DNA from: Dioscorea cayenensis subsp. rotundata
Taxonomy: Eukaryota; Streptophyta; Magnoliopsida; Dioscoreales; Dioscoreaceae
DNA: 64,000 nucleotides
Direction of reading: 5' to 3'
Assembly (NCBI RefSeq): GCF_009730915.1
Contig: NC_052481.1
Location: 18,968,386-19,032,385, forward strand
This document shows positions 22,440 through 34,176 of this stretch, in pieces. The position numbers were made by a program, and so were the translations under genes. The notes under the pieces were generated by a model. It did no database searches. It worked only from the letters and a program-made list of their open reading frames with translations, and was not told the DNA's origin. How positions within the stretch are numbered: position 1 is the stretch's first letter; every line of letters starts with the position of its first letter.

Positions 22440-25210
22440 GGATTTTTTTTTGTCCTAAGTTAACTAGTTAAACAAGTTATTTTCATGGGCAAGCGACGTT
22501 CTAGAACTTATGGCCAAAAGACATCTGAGACCGATGTCATTGAGAAATCTATAGAAAGATCTCATTGAAAAAACACAATTTTTTTCTATACTCAAAACCT
22601 TTTGGTCCTTGATCCCACAAACAATAGAAATCCATGACATAAGATAATCCTAGAAAAAGGTAGACTAAATGTCTTTGAGAGCCTTGCCATCTAACCAATT
22701 ACAAAAACAAAAAGATGTGGAGGTTCTACCCTTAATGATTAGGAATGTGCACACATGAAAGGCTGAGAGGAAGGGTGTAATTCAATCCAGAAGAAAATTT
22801 CTTGTTTTTTGTTTTTTTTTTGGCCAAGATTAGCGGCTAGGCTGCTAAGAAAGAACCAAGAGCAATTAGCATGAATATCATCATCCTAGAAGTTATAGGC
22901 ACCATATTTTTGATAAATAATATCAACCTAAATGGCATCCTGCTTATTCAAATAAGTGAAGACATTTTTATGAGAAGTGCGAGAAGGCTAATCTTTTGGG
23001 AGCAACCAGAATTCCAAGATAATTTAAGGGAAAGGAACCATATTTGAAATGAAGGATATTACAGATACTCTTTTGCAGTCTTTTTTTAAATCTAACAGGG
23101 AAGAAAAATTTAGACTTGGAACTATTAGCATGTTGATCAGTTAACTACTGATAAATAGAAAAGCAAAGGTTAATATTACAAGCGGTTTTTCTAGAACCTG
23201 AGTAATAAGAATTAGGTCATCAGCGTACATGAGATAGTTGAAATTGTTTCAAAGATCAGGATTAAAACCCGTAATCATATGATTCCTCATGGCAAAATTA
23301 AGCATAGGAGTCAAGTTTTGAGCAATCAGAATGAAAAGATAAGAAGAAATTGGATCACCCTGTCTTAACCCTCTGGAGGAGGAAATCCAGTCAATGGGAT
23401 GTTTATTGATCAAGAAAGAGAAGGAGGCTAATATAATACATTCACTAATCCAAGAAATCCTAACACTAGGAAACTTCATTCGGTGAAGGGTGGCAAAAAT
23501 TGCATTCCAACTCAAGGTGTCATATACTTTTCCTATATCTAGTTTTATTAACATCCTGGGGGGAGGTGAGATCATTATCCATCGAATGCACCACTTCTTG
23601 AAAGGCTATTATATTATCAAAAGGATTGCGACCAGAAACAAAGCCACTTTGCTCTTTACCAATTAACCGATGCAAAACATTTTGCATGCGATTGGCTAAA
23701 ATTTTGGATATAACTTTATAGCACACATTACAAAGGGATATAGGGTGGAAATCGGAAATAGAAGTGGGATTGGCTTTCTTAGGAATTAAAGAGATAAAAG
23801 TCTTACCCCAAGACTTGGGCAGAATTGAATTCTCAAAAAAATAACAAACTTCCAGGAATAAGGATTCTCAACATCATCCCAAAAAAACGGTAGAATTCAG
23901 CATTCATTCCATCGAGACTAGGGCTTTTACCTGAGGAAAGGGGATTGAAGAGCTTGGAAGACTTCAAGTTTAGTTACCTCTTTGATTAACATTACACTAT
24001 CACTGGGAGCCACTGTAGGTAAATCATCTGAGAGATGTTTGAAAACATCATTAAAGGAAGTATCAGAGGAGTCAGTCCACACATCAGAGGAAAAACTAAT
24101 AAATGTGCTCTCAATTCCATTCCGATCTGTAAAACAATTCTCATTTTATCTGAAATATGCATAATGGAATTAACATGATTACGAATATGAATTGTATTAT
24201 GAAAAAAAGGAGGTATTGCAATCACCACATTGAAACCACAAAAGTATGGCTCTTTGAGCCCATTTAATTGAGTTGTGCCTTTGAAGAGCTGAAAGTTTGT
24301 TATAGAGAGCAGCAGTAAGGCCATTATAAGTAATTGTACCTATGTTATTTAATTCCTTTATGACCTCTGCCTCTAAGATCTCATGATCAAGCTTTTTAAA
24401 ATCAATATCAATAGAATTCAAATATGTCTTTTCCAAGTAATCAAATTAGTGCGAGTACGAGCTATAAGATGAGAAAAAGCATGCAAAGGGTTTGAATGAG
24501 GTTTAAAGGGCCAGGCTTCTCTCACTACAAAATGACAACCCAAATAATCTAACCAATAATTCTCAAAGTGAAAGGGTTTTTTCTTAAATAAAGTGCGAGG
24601 ATGAATAGTGAGGAGAAGGGGGGAGTGATCAGAGAAAGCTCTTGGAAGGTGCTTGACGAAATAAGAATCACACAAAGCAGACCAACTAGCATTTACCAAG
24701 CAATGATCAAGGCATGCCCAACGCCTGGTTAAACCCAACTAATTATTACACCAAGTAAAATTAGAGCCAATAAATCTAATATCTAACAAATTATTAATAG
24801 AAATGAAATAAAAAAAACTCTCAAGCTCTAAGGCGATAGTAGGAGAGAGAACCTCCTCTTGCCTCTTCTTCCGAAAAAACAGCATTAAAATTTCTGATGG
24901 ATATCTAAGGTAAGTTTAAAGAAGCCATACATGTTAATTCATTCCACAATAATCATTGACCTTGTGTTATGTTGGAGTTGTAAATTATTGAGAGGACCCA
25001 GGATTCTCGATTATCAGGCGTAATAACAAGATGAAGCATGAACTGAGATTTTGCCATAAGAGTAACTCTCCCAATATTTTTTTCCCAGAACATGATGATT
25101 TCTCCTAAATATCCTACCAAAATTATGCCTGCCCAATTCCGATCATGTCCAAGCCTTTTGTAAAATTTAATTATCAAGCCTAACAGAGTCCACTCTGATC
25201 TCTACCAAGC
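22440..25210 (-). mobile_element. LINE (plant L1 type), degraded, minus strand
   Basis: A non-LTR retrotransposon relic. From 5' to 3' on the minus strand: part of the endonuclease (GIILVGY near 25130), its C-terminal end with LDHCLVNASW and FSDHSPLLL (24600-24720), and reverse transcriptase with QSGFVSGRNPFDNIIAFQE (23600-23660), KLDIGKVYDTLSW (23530), GLRQGDPISSYLFIL (23350) and the catalytic YADD (23216-23227). FPLNYLGILVAPKRL follows near 23040. Frames change at least four times between these blocks, so the copy is dead. The 3' boundary is uncertain. The zinc-binding C-terminal domain was not recognised. Confidence 0.85.
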
Positions 25211-25545
25211 AAAAAATAAGAGTGTTGTGCATCTTTATCATATGCAAAATACATGAGGATGTATCCCTGCTTGATACCCCTCTATAATTCCAACATTAAA
25301 TCCTAATTAGCTCAATAAACATAGTCAACATCATGAAAAACTTAAAACAAAAAAGCTGAAGAAAAAAACTGAAGAACAAGAGCTAGAGACTCTCATCTAC
25401 GTAACTTAATCTTGACAAGTATCCCTATGTATTAAATGTTCCTCTACAAGCTCCCGAGATGGGGCATTAAATCCATTGAACAAATTAGGTGAGAATTCCT
25501 ATGGCATGGCCCAAATATTGTTAAGCATGGAGTAGACTTGTTAAC

Positions 25546-25705
25546 TGTTAGATGTATTGTTGTATTGTCTATATATGTATATATGTATGTATAGACGTAT
25601 ATGTATACTTATCATATTCTATATGTAGACCCAAAGGGTCACTCATGTAAGGTGTTCAAGCATATACACTTGTTCCATTCTCTCTCTCTCATCCTTCTTC
25701 AAACA
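25546..25705 (+). repeat. 5' LTR of truncated Copia (160 bp)
   Basis: From TGTTAGATG to TTCAAACA, immediately before the primer site at 25706. Holds TATATATGTATATATG and a CT-rich end. Confidence 0.75.
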
Positions 25706-28134
25706 TGGTATCAGACGCTTAGGTTTTTCCGGTCACCACCCTCGGTCGTGGTCACTAGCTCTCTCTCTCTCTCTCTCTCTCTTTTTCTCTTGCCTCATCC
25801 ACTTCTTCTTCATCACCGGCAAACCCGTCACCGACAAGCTTCTTCTTCATCACCGGCAGCCCTATCACCGGCTGACCCGTCATGGCAAGCTTCTTCTTCT
25901 TCACCGGCCCTCTCATTTCCAACAAAAAAAAAAAGAGTCGCCCACCATCCTCTTGCAAGTCATCGACGTCGGCCACCTCATCTCTCACCCGCCGACCCGT
26001 CACCGGCAAGCTTCTTCTTCATCACCGGCCCTCCCATTTCCATCGCCCACCATCCTCTTGCAAGTCATCGACGTCGGCCACCTCCTCTCCGTTGTCGACA
26101 ACCCTCTCTCCATTCTTCCCTTGGAATCAAACTTTTACATTTTCCAAACCTATTCTTTCCAAATACAAAAAGCTGCTTCAAAGTCGTCCTCGCACTGCTT
26201 GTAAACTCGTTGATGCTACTCGTGAACTCGCCGTCACAGTGACTATGATCTATCCAAGCCTCAATCAGTGACTGAATCAAAGTTCTCTGCTATTTTTCCA
26301 AAACACAAATATCTAGAAGAGCATATTTCCAAACAAGAAAACAGACAAGCATCCTTCTCATTCCAACACAAAGATAGAAGAGCATCTTTCTCATTACAAG
26401 AAAGCAACTTGCTTGGGCCCACCTCATTTGAAAGCAAACCTATCTCATTTCAAAAATATATCTATATATATATATATTTCTCTACACAGCCAAAAAGGGC
26501 CCAAACAAAAATACTGGGCCCCGCCATTATCTATATATATATATATATATTTAATAATAATAATTATTATTATTATTAGCCACAAAGTGGTAGACAGCCA
26601 GTTCATGATGGTGACCACCTTGAACAACGTGTAAATTTAAAAAAAAACAAAAACAAAAAAACAAAAAAAGACAAAAAAAAATGGTTGTTTTTGGATCTAC
26701 TGTTGCTCGTGCTGAAGGAACTCGTCTCTGGGCTTTCTCCACAGGGGGGTCAGTACTCCTGCTGCTTCCCGATTTTCTTCTGTGCTTCCACACGTCGCTC
26801 ACCCTGTTGTTTCTTCATCAGCTCCACCTCTTCTTCCAACACCTCACTATACACAGGCTTCTCCTACTCCATTGTCTCCTACAGATCAGCAGTTTTTAGC
26901 TATGTTCCGGCAGATCCAACAATCCTATCTGACAGACTCCATCTCTTCTACTGGACATGCGACTTCCACTCAGGTTGCTCCATCTACTTCAGGTAGTTTC
27001 TGTCCTCTTTGGCTTCTTGACTCTGGTGCTTCTCTCCACATGACCCCTGATGCCACCCATCTGCACCATTCCCATTTACCGTCTCATGTCACCCGTGTTC
27101 GCACTGCTGATGGCACACTTCTTCCTATTTCCTCCACTGGTCATTTCTCTTCTAGTCATTTCTCAATTCCTTCAGTCTCTCATGTTCCTCGTTTATCCAT
27201 GAATCTTATATCTGTTAGCCAGCTTACTGATCATGATTGTCAAGTTATCTTTCGACCGTACCTCGTGTCGTGTGCGGGATCGCGAGTGGGGACGGTGATT
27301 GAACCGCCATCGTCAGAATGGAGTTTATGCGTTGGATTCCCTTCGTCTTCCATCTTCACCTGAACCTATTCATCATTGTTATACCGGCGTTCAGTCTCAT
27401 CATAAGTGGCATCATCGTCTTGGCCACTTATGTCCATCTCGTATGTCGTCCCTTATTCATCATGGCGTTTTAGGAGCAGTCTCTCCTCCTTCTGATGTCA
27501 TCTGTCTTGGATGTAAACTTGGTAAGCAACTCAAACGTCCTTATCCTTTGAGTATGTCTCAGACTTCTGCTCCTTTTGAACTTATTCACTCTGATGTTTG
27601 GGGTCCCGCTCCCTTTATCTCTAAAGGTGGTCATCGCTATTATGTTCTTTTTATAGATGACTACACTCGATTCACCTGGATTTTTCTTCTGCCTCACCGT
27701 AGCCAGTTATTGTCTATTTATCGCTCTTTTTCTACTATGATCCACACCCAGTTCTCTGCCTCTATTAAAACCTTTCGTTCTGACTCTGGCGGTGAGTACA
27801 CCTCTCACGCTTTTCGTGCCTTTTTGTCTTCTGAAGGCACATTGCCTTAGTTATCTTGTCCTGGGCCTCATCCTCAGAATGGGGTCGCTGAACGTAAGCA
27901 TCGTCACATCTTAGAGACGACACGTGCTCTTCTTCTAGGTGCTTTTCTTCCCCCTCATTTTTGGGCTGAAGCTGTTAGCACTGCTGTTTATCTCATTAAC
28001 CTACAACCTTCCTCTCACCTTAATGGTTGTAGTCCAGGTGAGTGTCTTCATGGGACACCTCCCCGCTATGATCATCTTCGTGTTTTTGGTTGTCGCTGCT
28101 TTGTTTTACTCTCACCTCGGGAGAGAACAAAGCA
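25546..28134 (+). mobile_element. Copia LTR retrotransposon, 3'-truncated
   Basis: Starts with a 160-bp LTR and a primer site TGGTATCAGA complementary to initiator tRNA-Met. The low-complexity gag region (25710-26990) is hard to read. Then come protease (WLLDSGASLHMTPDATHL), GAG-pre-integrase (HHRLGHLCPSRM) and integrase (HSDVWGPAP, FIDDYTRFTWIF, RSDSGGEY, then NGVAERKHRHI and FGCRCFVLL). Reverse transcriptase, RNase H and the 3' LTR are missing: the element stops where the TRIM at 28135 begins. Broken, with a handful of breaks. Confidence 0.88.
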
Positions 28135-28404
28135 AGTTATGGAGAAGTTAGGGTGGTGGGTCCCTATGTAATATGGTATCAGAGCTGGGTCCCACATCGA
28201 TGCCGGGCTGTGCCTTGGATGAGCTAGGATCTTGGGTCCCACATCCGTTGTGGGCCCAGGGGGGTGTTGGGACGCAGTGGGTAACATGGTCCATAGTCCC
28301 ACATCGCATGTGAGACGCATTCTCTCTAGCTTCATATACCCTTACCAAACCTTCCCCACAACTGTAGTTATGGAGAAGTTAGGGTGGTGGGTCCCTATGT
28401 AACA
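28135..28404 (+). mobile_element. TRIM (terminal-repeat retrotransposon in miniature)
   Basis: A tiny LTR element. The right LTR (28265-28404, 140 bp) runs from TGTTGGGACG to TATGTAACA. The left LTR is represented by only its last ~39 bp (28135-28173), with 37 bp identical to the right LTR's end. Between them lie a primer site TGGTATCAGAGC (28174-28185), about 70 bp without coding capacity, and a purine tract CCCAGGGGGG. GTCCCACATC motifs recur three times. It adjoins the truncated Copia on the left and LINE sequence on the right. It is partial and cannot move on its own by nature of the class. Confidence 0.75.
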
Positions 28405-29830
28405 TTAACTAGCTAGACTGGTCTCTGCAAACCTAGGCACCAAGGGGGCTAGGGAATTCTGAGCACCAAGGAATTCAATGGCACTCTACTAGGGAAGTGG
28501 TGGTGGAAAATCTTAAAATGTGCTTTCCCAATCATCCATTTCAACTATTTCTAAAAAAATCCCACTTGGAATCAGTTTAATTGATAGTCTATGCTTAAGT
28601 CATTTTTTTGGTAAGGATTGAATAATTCCCGTTTTGCATTTATAGTTTGTCTTATATCGATTATCAAGGATATCATTTTTATGCTCTTTTGGTACGATCA
28701 TTGGGTTAATGATTGGGCACCCATGAACCTTTGGCCCGATGAGTTCCAAAACACACAGTTTCACTGAGGCACTATTAGGAATCTACTTACAGAAGACTTG
28801 CTGGAGGAGGCTACTAGTGACCCCTCATCCATGGTTGTCATAGACAAGATCACCAAAGATTTTGTAGTAGTAACAAAAATCTATGGAGTCCGACTTTAAA
28901 CGGTATTTTTCTCTGTCAAATCCTTCAATGGATTCCTCATTGACGGCGGTAGTCGGTGCTAGGTGACTCCTTTTATATGGAAATATCCCTAGCCAAAGAA
29001 AATCAACCTCTTTAATTGGTTGGCATGGACTAACAAATTTTAACCCAGGATAACCCTACTTCCAGAAGATGCAATAGACACCAAACTCCTACTTGCATCC
29101 TTTGCATAAAAACTTTGTAACATATGATCACCTTTTCCTAGCATGCCCTTATGCTGCCCAGTTTTGGAATAATTCTGGGAACCTATTGGGGTTCTCCCTA
29201 GCTTTCTAGATCCCTGAGGTATATGTGGACCTCATAGAGGCTTAATCTTTGGGCCCCTTTAAAAACCACCTTGGGCATTCTATCTAAAGCTCTTATTTGG
29301 AAGATTTGGATAGAACATAATAATAGTATATTTAATTGCAAAGTGCACTAGACTTCCATGATTATCGCTAAGATTATACACATGTTCTTGCTATGCATAT
29401 ATGCAATTCTTGAGGTAAAGAGGCAGAAGTTGGAGGATTAGATCAGCATAATGAGTAGGAGCTTTGAGTTCTTTGGACCCTATCATGATAGTGCATGGGA
29501 TCCCTCTAAGTCATCATCTCATATAGACATGGGCGAGGCGACACCTTGATTTTGCTTAGTCTAGCCTTAGGGGAAGCTTCTCATCTCCCCCAGGGCTTTG
29601 ATCTTCTGTCATTGGTTGCTTGAGTTTTTACGTTTTATTTGTCATCCTTTTATGATGTTTTATTGTTATCATTGTTGTTTTTATATCCACTACCAGTGGA
29701 ATAGATGTGTTTTGTTGTAGTCTTCTACCAAGACGTATGTTGTTTTAGGGCTTGGTTGTATTGTTATACTCGTTTTTACAGTTTCTAATGCATATGGCTT
29801 ATCCTTTTTAAAAAAGACTCAACAACTAGT
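28405..29830 (+). mobile_element. LINE 3' half, plus strand
   Basis: Encodes the region after the reverse transcriptase in plant L1 elements. GTLLGKWWWKI appears near 28475, FWYDHWVNDWAPMNLWPDEF near 28695, then the zinc-binding domain start FSVKSFNGFLIDGGS near 28915, with INLFNWLAWTNK following. Several frame changes and stops show it is dead. The 3' end is around the A-rich stretch at 29808-29816. Confidence 0.75.
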
Positions 29831-30380
29831 ACGCGGAAGCTCTAGCTATCTTTTGCATCATTTTCTCTTTAACCTTTTTGTACAATTGCTTGATAATTAC
29901 TTGTGGTGATAACAAAGCTTTTCCCTTCTCATGACTATTTTCTATTACTCACGTGATTTATCTATTTTTTTTCCAAAAAATAAATTATACAAAGGGTCAT
30001 GAGATGCATGAAAGGGTCTGTTTCATTATATATTCCCATTTTCATTGGAATTTTTTCATGAAATGGATACACATGCAAGTACAATTTAGGCTGAAGAGGA
30101 AAAGTAGGGACATAGAGGAGCACTTCACATTTCAACCCACATTTAGGAACATTTCAGCAATCTTGCATGAATTTTATGGTTTTGATGCTTGACATACAGG
30201 AGACAAATAAGTTCCCAAATAACAACATTTAATTATTCATGATCTCAACGAAGACGCCCATGGAGATATTATTATTCATGAAATTCGTGTGCATTATTTA
30301 GTAAGCACCTCACAAACAACAGACAAGTTAATTTCCAATAATGATCAAAATAATATTGTCAATGCATGCATTAACAGATA
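29831..30380. other. Intergenic, no gene
   Basis: AT-rich spacer between the LINE and the upstream module of DUF241 copy 2. The open frame at 29953-30192 has no recognised domain. Confidence 0.5.
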
Positions 30381-30546
30381 ATGCAGGATGTATTAAAGAA
30401 AGATGAGATGGCTTAAACCTGCTTCGTAGATGTGATACAAGATCATTAATGCCAATCAGGAGATAGAGTGTCACACATGATCATGATTCTTGGTGTTTCC
30501 CAAATAATCTAATCTTTTGTTGAGAGTTGTTTTCTTCTTGTATAAG
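30381..30546 (+). promoter_or_regulatory. Conserved upstream module and TATA box of DUF241 copy 2
   Basis: ATGCAGGATGTATTAAAG starts the block. CACACATGATCATGATTCTT (with palindrome CATGATCATG) lies in its middle, and TATAAGTAG (30541) is 87 bp before the ATG. Confidence 0.65.
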
Positions 30547-30627
30547 TAGAGGGATTAAGAAGGCCATACTCAACTCATTCCCCTTGTTTTCTCATTGATA
30601 TTTTCTTTGAAGAGAAGAATATCAAAA

Positions 30628-31464
30628 ATGGCAGACCAAGGTTTCCATGCTAGATCAAACAGCTTGCCTACAAGATCCCACCCTGTCACTGCAACAGCAG
30701 AGGAAGAGCTAAACAAGCTAAAAGCTTTTGTCATGGTGTCACCTAAGATGATTGGCAAATCACTGAGCTGTCTTGGTGCTTTCTATGACTTCATTGAGGA
30801 GCTTCTTCAGATGCCTAGCACCCAACAAGCCCTTTCTCATTCTCAAGAGAAGATATGGGTGGAAGAGGAGTTGGAAGCTTCTCTAAGGTTGGTAGAGCTC
30901 TGTGGCATCATTAGAGATACCTTGGTTGTGATCAAAGAACATGCTCAAGAACTTGAGATGGTTCTAAGAAGGAAGAGAAGCATGACCAATGAAAGCAAAC
31001 AACAGTTTCACATTCAGTCAGATAAGAAGACAAGAAAGAGTATCAAGAATTGTGTAAAAGCATTGAAGCAAATGGATGGGAAGGACTCTGATAGATCAAG
31101 TACAGTATCTAAGATGTTCACTGAAGCTAGAGAAGTCACTATTTCTCTCTTACAATCAGTTGCATCTTCTTTATATCCAAGCTCAGCGCAGAAGACTAGC
31201 AAGTGGTCTATTGTTTCAAAGGCATTGCACAAGAAGAAGGTGTCATGCGAGGAGTTTGAAGATTCAATTTGCAGCTATTTCTCATTCAATTCAATATATG
31301 AGAGCCTTTCATGCAAAGATGTTGATCGCCTGAGAGCGATGAAGGCACAAGATAGATTGGCAGAAATGATGAGTAGCTTAGAAGGGCTTGAGATAGAATT
31401 AGAGTCCCTCTACAGGAGACTAATTCAAAACAGAGTCTCCCTTCTCAACCTGCTAAGCCAATAA
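30628..31464 (+). CDS. DUF241 family protein, copy 2 (278 aa)
   Basis: Intronless member of the array, function unknown. It starts MADQGFHARSNSLPTRSHP; an in-frame ATG at 30595 precedes this but gives an unconserved extension. Motifs are MVSPKMIGKSL, WVEEELEASLRLVELC, LRRKRSM and a C-terminal helix LEGLEIELESLYRRL ending NLLSQ. It has the acidic form of the variable cassette (CEEFEDSICSYFSFN). Bases 30940-31242 differ at only one position from 59365-59667 in copy 8, although the two C-termini are of different types. The 3' block with ATTTTAAAGGAAATT lies at 31489-31536. Confidence 0.9.
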   Translation: MADQGFHARSNSLPTRSHPVTATAEEELNKLKAFVMVSPKMIGKSLSCLGAFYDFIEELLQMPSTQQALSHSQEKIWVEEELEASLRLVELCGIIRDTLVVIKEHAQELEMVLRRKRSMTNESKQQFHIQSDKKTRKSIKNCVKALKQMDGKDSDRSSTVSKMFTEAREVTISLLQSVASSLYPSSAQKTSKWSIVSKALHKKKVSCEEFEDSICSYFSFNSIYESLSCKDVDRLRAMKAQDRLAEMMSSLEGLEIELESLYRRLIQNRVSLLNLLSQ

Positions 31465-31539
31465 TACATCTTTGTGCCTCACTTTGTGATCAGCATCCAC
31501 ATTTTAAAGGAAATTACTGATCATTTTTTGTAAATCAAA

Positions 31540-32921
31540 TTTCAGTGTATGAAATGAATTGTAGTATATGAAAGTTCTTGCTCAAAACATCAACCTTACA
31601 CTTAATATTTTTGGTTTCTTTCAGATGTTCTGTTTCTAATTCACAATTACATAGCCAGGTTTGGCATATTACTTTTTCCATGATTAAATGTATATGTGAA
31701 TTAGAGATAGAGAAGAACATATTATAGTAGTATATTTTAAATCAACTCTAGTTTTTTGCTTTCAATTCCAAACAAGGACTTAATTATTCTTCATATACTT
31801 CATATATTTCTTATTATCATGTTCGAGTATTTTCTTTTAGAAAGATGTACTCTTTCTTTAGCATCTAAGTTGACCATCGCAATACTTCACAAGATCCAGG
31901 TATGCATCTTATTACAGTCCTAGTTAGTGGATTAAAACAATTGGATGAAGAGAAAAATATCTAACAAATAATAGACACATGTATTTGTTAGATGCAAGTA
32001 AACATATTATTTGAATCCGGCTCAGCCCAAAAGCCGAAGCTAATAGAATGGGAAATCCAAGCTTATATATTCAAATACATATTTTTCAAATTAACCAATA
32101 TGAGTTACTCTAATAATACTGATCAGACAGAACGCATGCCCAATTGCACATACAATGGATCTATTTCTATCTTCGAGAATAAAAATTAGCCATTTGAACT
32201 TGCTCAAATTAAAGTTTGGTTTTTGATTCAAAGTAGTTTCCAAGAGCTTTCTTTAAGGGCAAGTCATTATTGATTTGTCTCTTATGTCTATATAATTATG
32301 TCATCTAATATAATTTTTCCGTTAGTGTATAACCCAAGTCATCCTCGAAAATTGTCTCTTATCAATCCAGGAACATATCTTGCTTCTAAGAATTATGCAA
32401 CGCTATTGTTCAATCTAGTGATGGGGCTGTTTCAGTGACAAAAATTCATTTGATCCCGTGCATGCATTTTATTTTAGTCTGAATTCATTGAAGGAACAAC
32501 AACTGGAAATAATTGCTTGGAGAGATATTTCTGACAAATGAGAGACAGGTACTGAAATAGAACACATGCAATTACATTTTTTCAAATGAGGAACATAGCT
32601 GAGACAGAAAATAAAAAATAAAACATAAAAGAAATGAGAGTTTGGTACTACCTTCTCAAATAATGCATTCATTGCTTGAATTTTATGTTTGCCATGCTTG
32701 GCATATGGGTGACAAATAGATTCCCAAACACTACCAGTTTATGATCCTGACGACAATTAAGAAGGCAGAAGAATATGATTATGTACGTTTGTGTGCAGAA
32801 TAAACAAGAGACAAGATCTGCTATAAAACACATGCCCAAGTGCATGATTAAAATCATATTGCCAATGCATCTGGTTTGATAAATGATAATAATCAAGATT
32901 AGTTAGTCATGTTCAATTAAA
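31540..32921. other. Spacer before DUF241 copy 3, contains shared array sequence
   Basis: No gene. From about 32231 on (AAAGTAGTTTCCAAGAGC) the sequence is homologous to the spacers before copies 4 (from 36260) and 7 (from 55858), so it belongs to the ancestral duplication unit. Confidence 0.65.
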
Positions 32922-33092
32922 ATGCAAGGAGTAAAGAAAGATTAGATGGCTGCAACCTGTTGGGCAGAAGTGGTGCAACACAATACTGCCAACTAAAAGA
33001 TTGAGTGGTCACACATGACCATGATTCTTGTTGCTTCCCTGATGAACTACTCCTTTTTTCTATAATTAACAGTTGTTTGCTTCTTATATAAG
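32922..33092 (+). promoter_or_regulatory. Conserved upstream module and TATA box of DUF241 copy 3
   Basis: ATGCAAGGAGTAAAGAAAG, AACCTGTTGGGCAGAAGTGG and CACACATGACCATGATTCTT (one change in the palindrome), then TATATAAG at 33085-33092, 97 bp before the ATG. Confidence 0.65.
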
Positions 33093-33181
33093 TAAAAGTA
33101 TTCTCATAGCTAGGGCTAAAAACTCGACTCAGTCTCCTTGTTTCCCAATTAACTTCTTCTTTGAAGAGAAGAAAATAAAAA

Positions 33182-34009
33182 ATGGCAGGCCAAGGTTTCC
33201 ATGCTAGATCAAACAGCTTGCCAGCAAGATCCCACCCCATGATAGCCACAGCAGAGGAAGAGCTGAACAAGCTAAAAGCTTGTGCCATGGTGTCACCAAA
33301 GATGATCTGCAAATCATTGAGCAGTCTTGGTGTCTTCTATGACTGCATTGAAGGCCTTCTTCACTTGCCTGGCAACCAACAGGTCCTCTCTCATTCACAG
33401 GAGAAGAAGTGGGTGGAAGAGGAGTTGGATGCTTCTCTAAGGTTGGTAGAGCTCTGTGACATCATAAGAGACACCTTAACTGTGACCAAAGAACATGCAC
33501 AAGAACTTGAGATTGTTCTAAGAAGGAAAAGAAATATGAATACTGGAAACAAACCGCAGCTCGTCCACATTCAGTCAGCTAAGAAGACAGACAAGAGTAT
33601 CAAGAGTTGTCTAAAAGCATTGAAGAAAATTGATGGGAACGACTCTGATAGATCAACAGTATGCAAGATGCTTAATGAAGCTAGAGAAGTCACCATTTAT
33701 CTCTTACAATCAGTTGCATCTTCTTTATCTCCAAGCTCAGCACAGAAGACTAGCAAGTGGTCTGTTGTCTCAAAGGCATTGCACAAAAAGAAGGTGACTT
33801 GGATTGATGCAGATGGCATTTATTTCTCATTCAATTCGGTATATGAGTGTGTTTCATGCAAAGATATTGATGGTTTGAGAGTGGTGAAGGCACAAGATGA
33901 ATTGGCAGCGATGTTGAGTAGCTTAGAAGGGCTTGAGATGGAACTAGAGTCTCTCTGTAGGAGACTAATCCAAAACAGAGTCTCCCTTCTCAACTTGCTA
34001 GGCCAATAA
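33182..34009 (+). CDS. DUF241 family protein, copy 3 (275 aa)
   Basis: Intronless family member, function unknown. It starts MAGQGFHARSNSLPARSHP, in the context AAAAATGGC. Family blocks are MVSPKMICKSL, WVEEELDASLRLVELC, LRRKRNM and a C-terminal helix LEGLEMELESLCRRL ending NLLGQ. It carries the short variable cassette (WIDADGIYFSFN). It is the closest relative of pseudogene copy 5: both read CKMLNEAREV and share the KPQL/KAQL region. The 3' block is at about 34030-34078. A (TA)n tract and LINE sequence begin only 170 bp after the stop. Confidence 0.9.
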   Translation: MAGQGFHARSNSLPARSHPMIATAEEELNKLKACAMVSPKMICKSLSSLGVFYDCIEGLLHLPGNQQVLSHSQEKKWVEEELDASLRLVELCDIIRDTLTVTKEHAQELEIVLRRKRNMNTGNKPQLVHIQSAKKTDKSIKSCLKALKKIDGNDSDRSTVCKMLNEAREVTIYLLQSVASSLSPSSAQKTSKWSVVSKALHKKKVTWIDADGIYFSFNSVYECVSCKDIDGLRVVKAQDELAAMLSSLEGLEMELESLCRRLIQNRVSLLNLLGQ

Positions 34010-34176
34010 CAGATCTTTCTGCCCACCTTGTGATCAGCATCCACATTTTAAAGGAAATTCCTGATCATTCTTTGTAAATCAAAGTTGTGTATGAATTGTA
34101 GAATATGAAATTGCTTGATCAAAACATCAATTTTCTACTAAATACTTTTTTATTTCTTTCATATATATATATATAT

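Noticed and set aside
25601-26271. Proline/serine-rich host protein
   Set aside because: It is low-complexity sequence inside the Copia element between the 5' LTR and protease, with competing frames, so it is treated as degraded transposon sequence.
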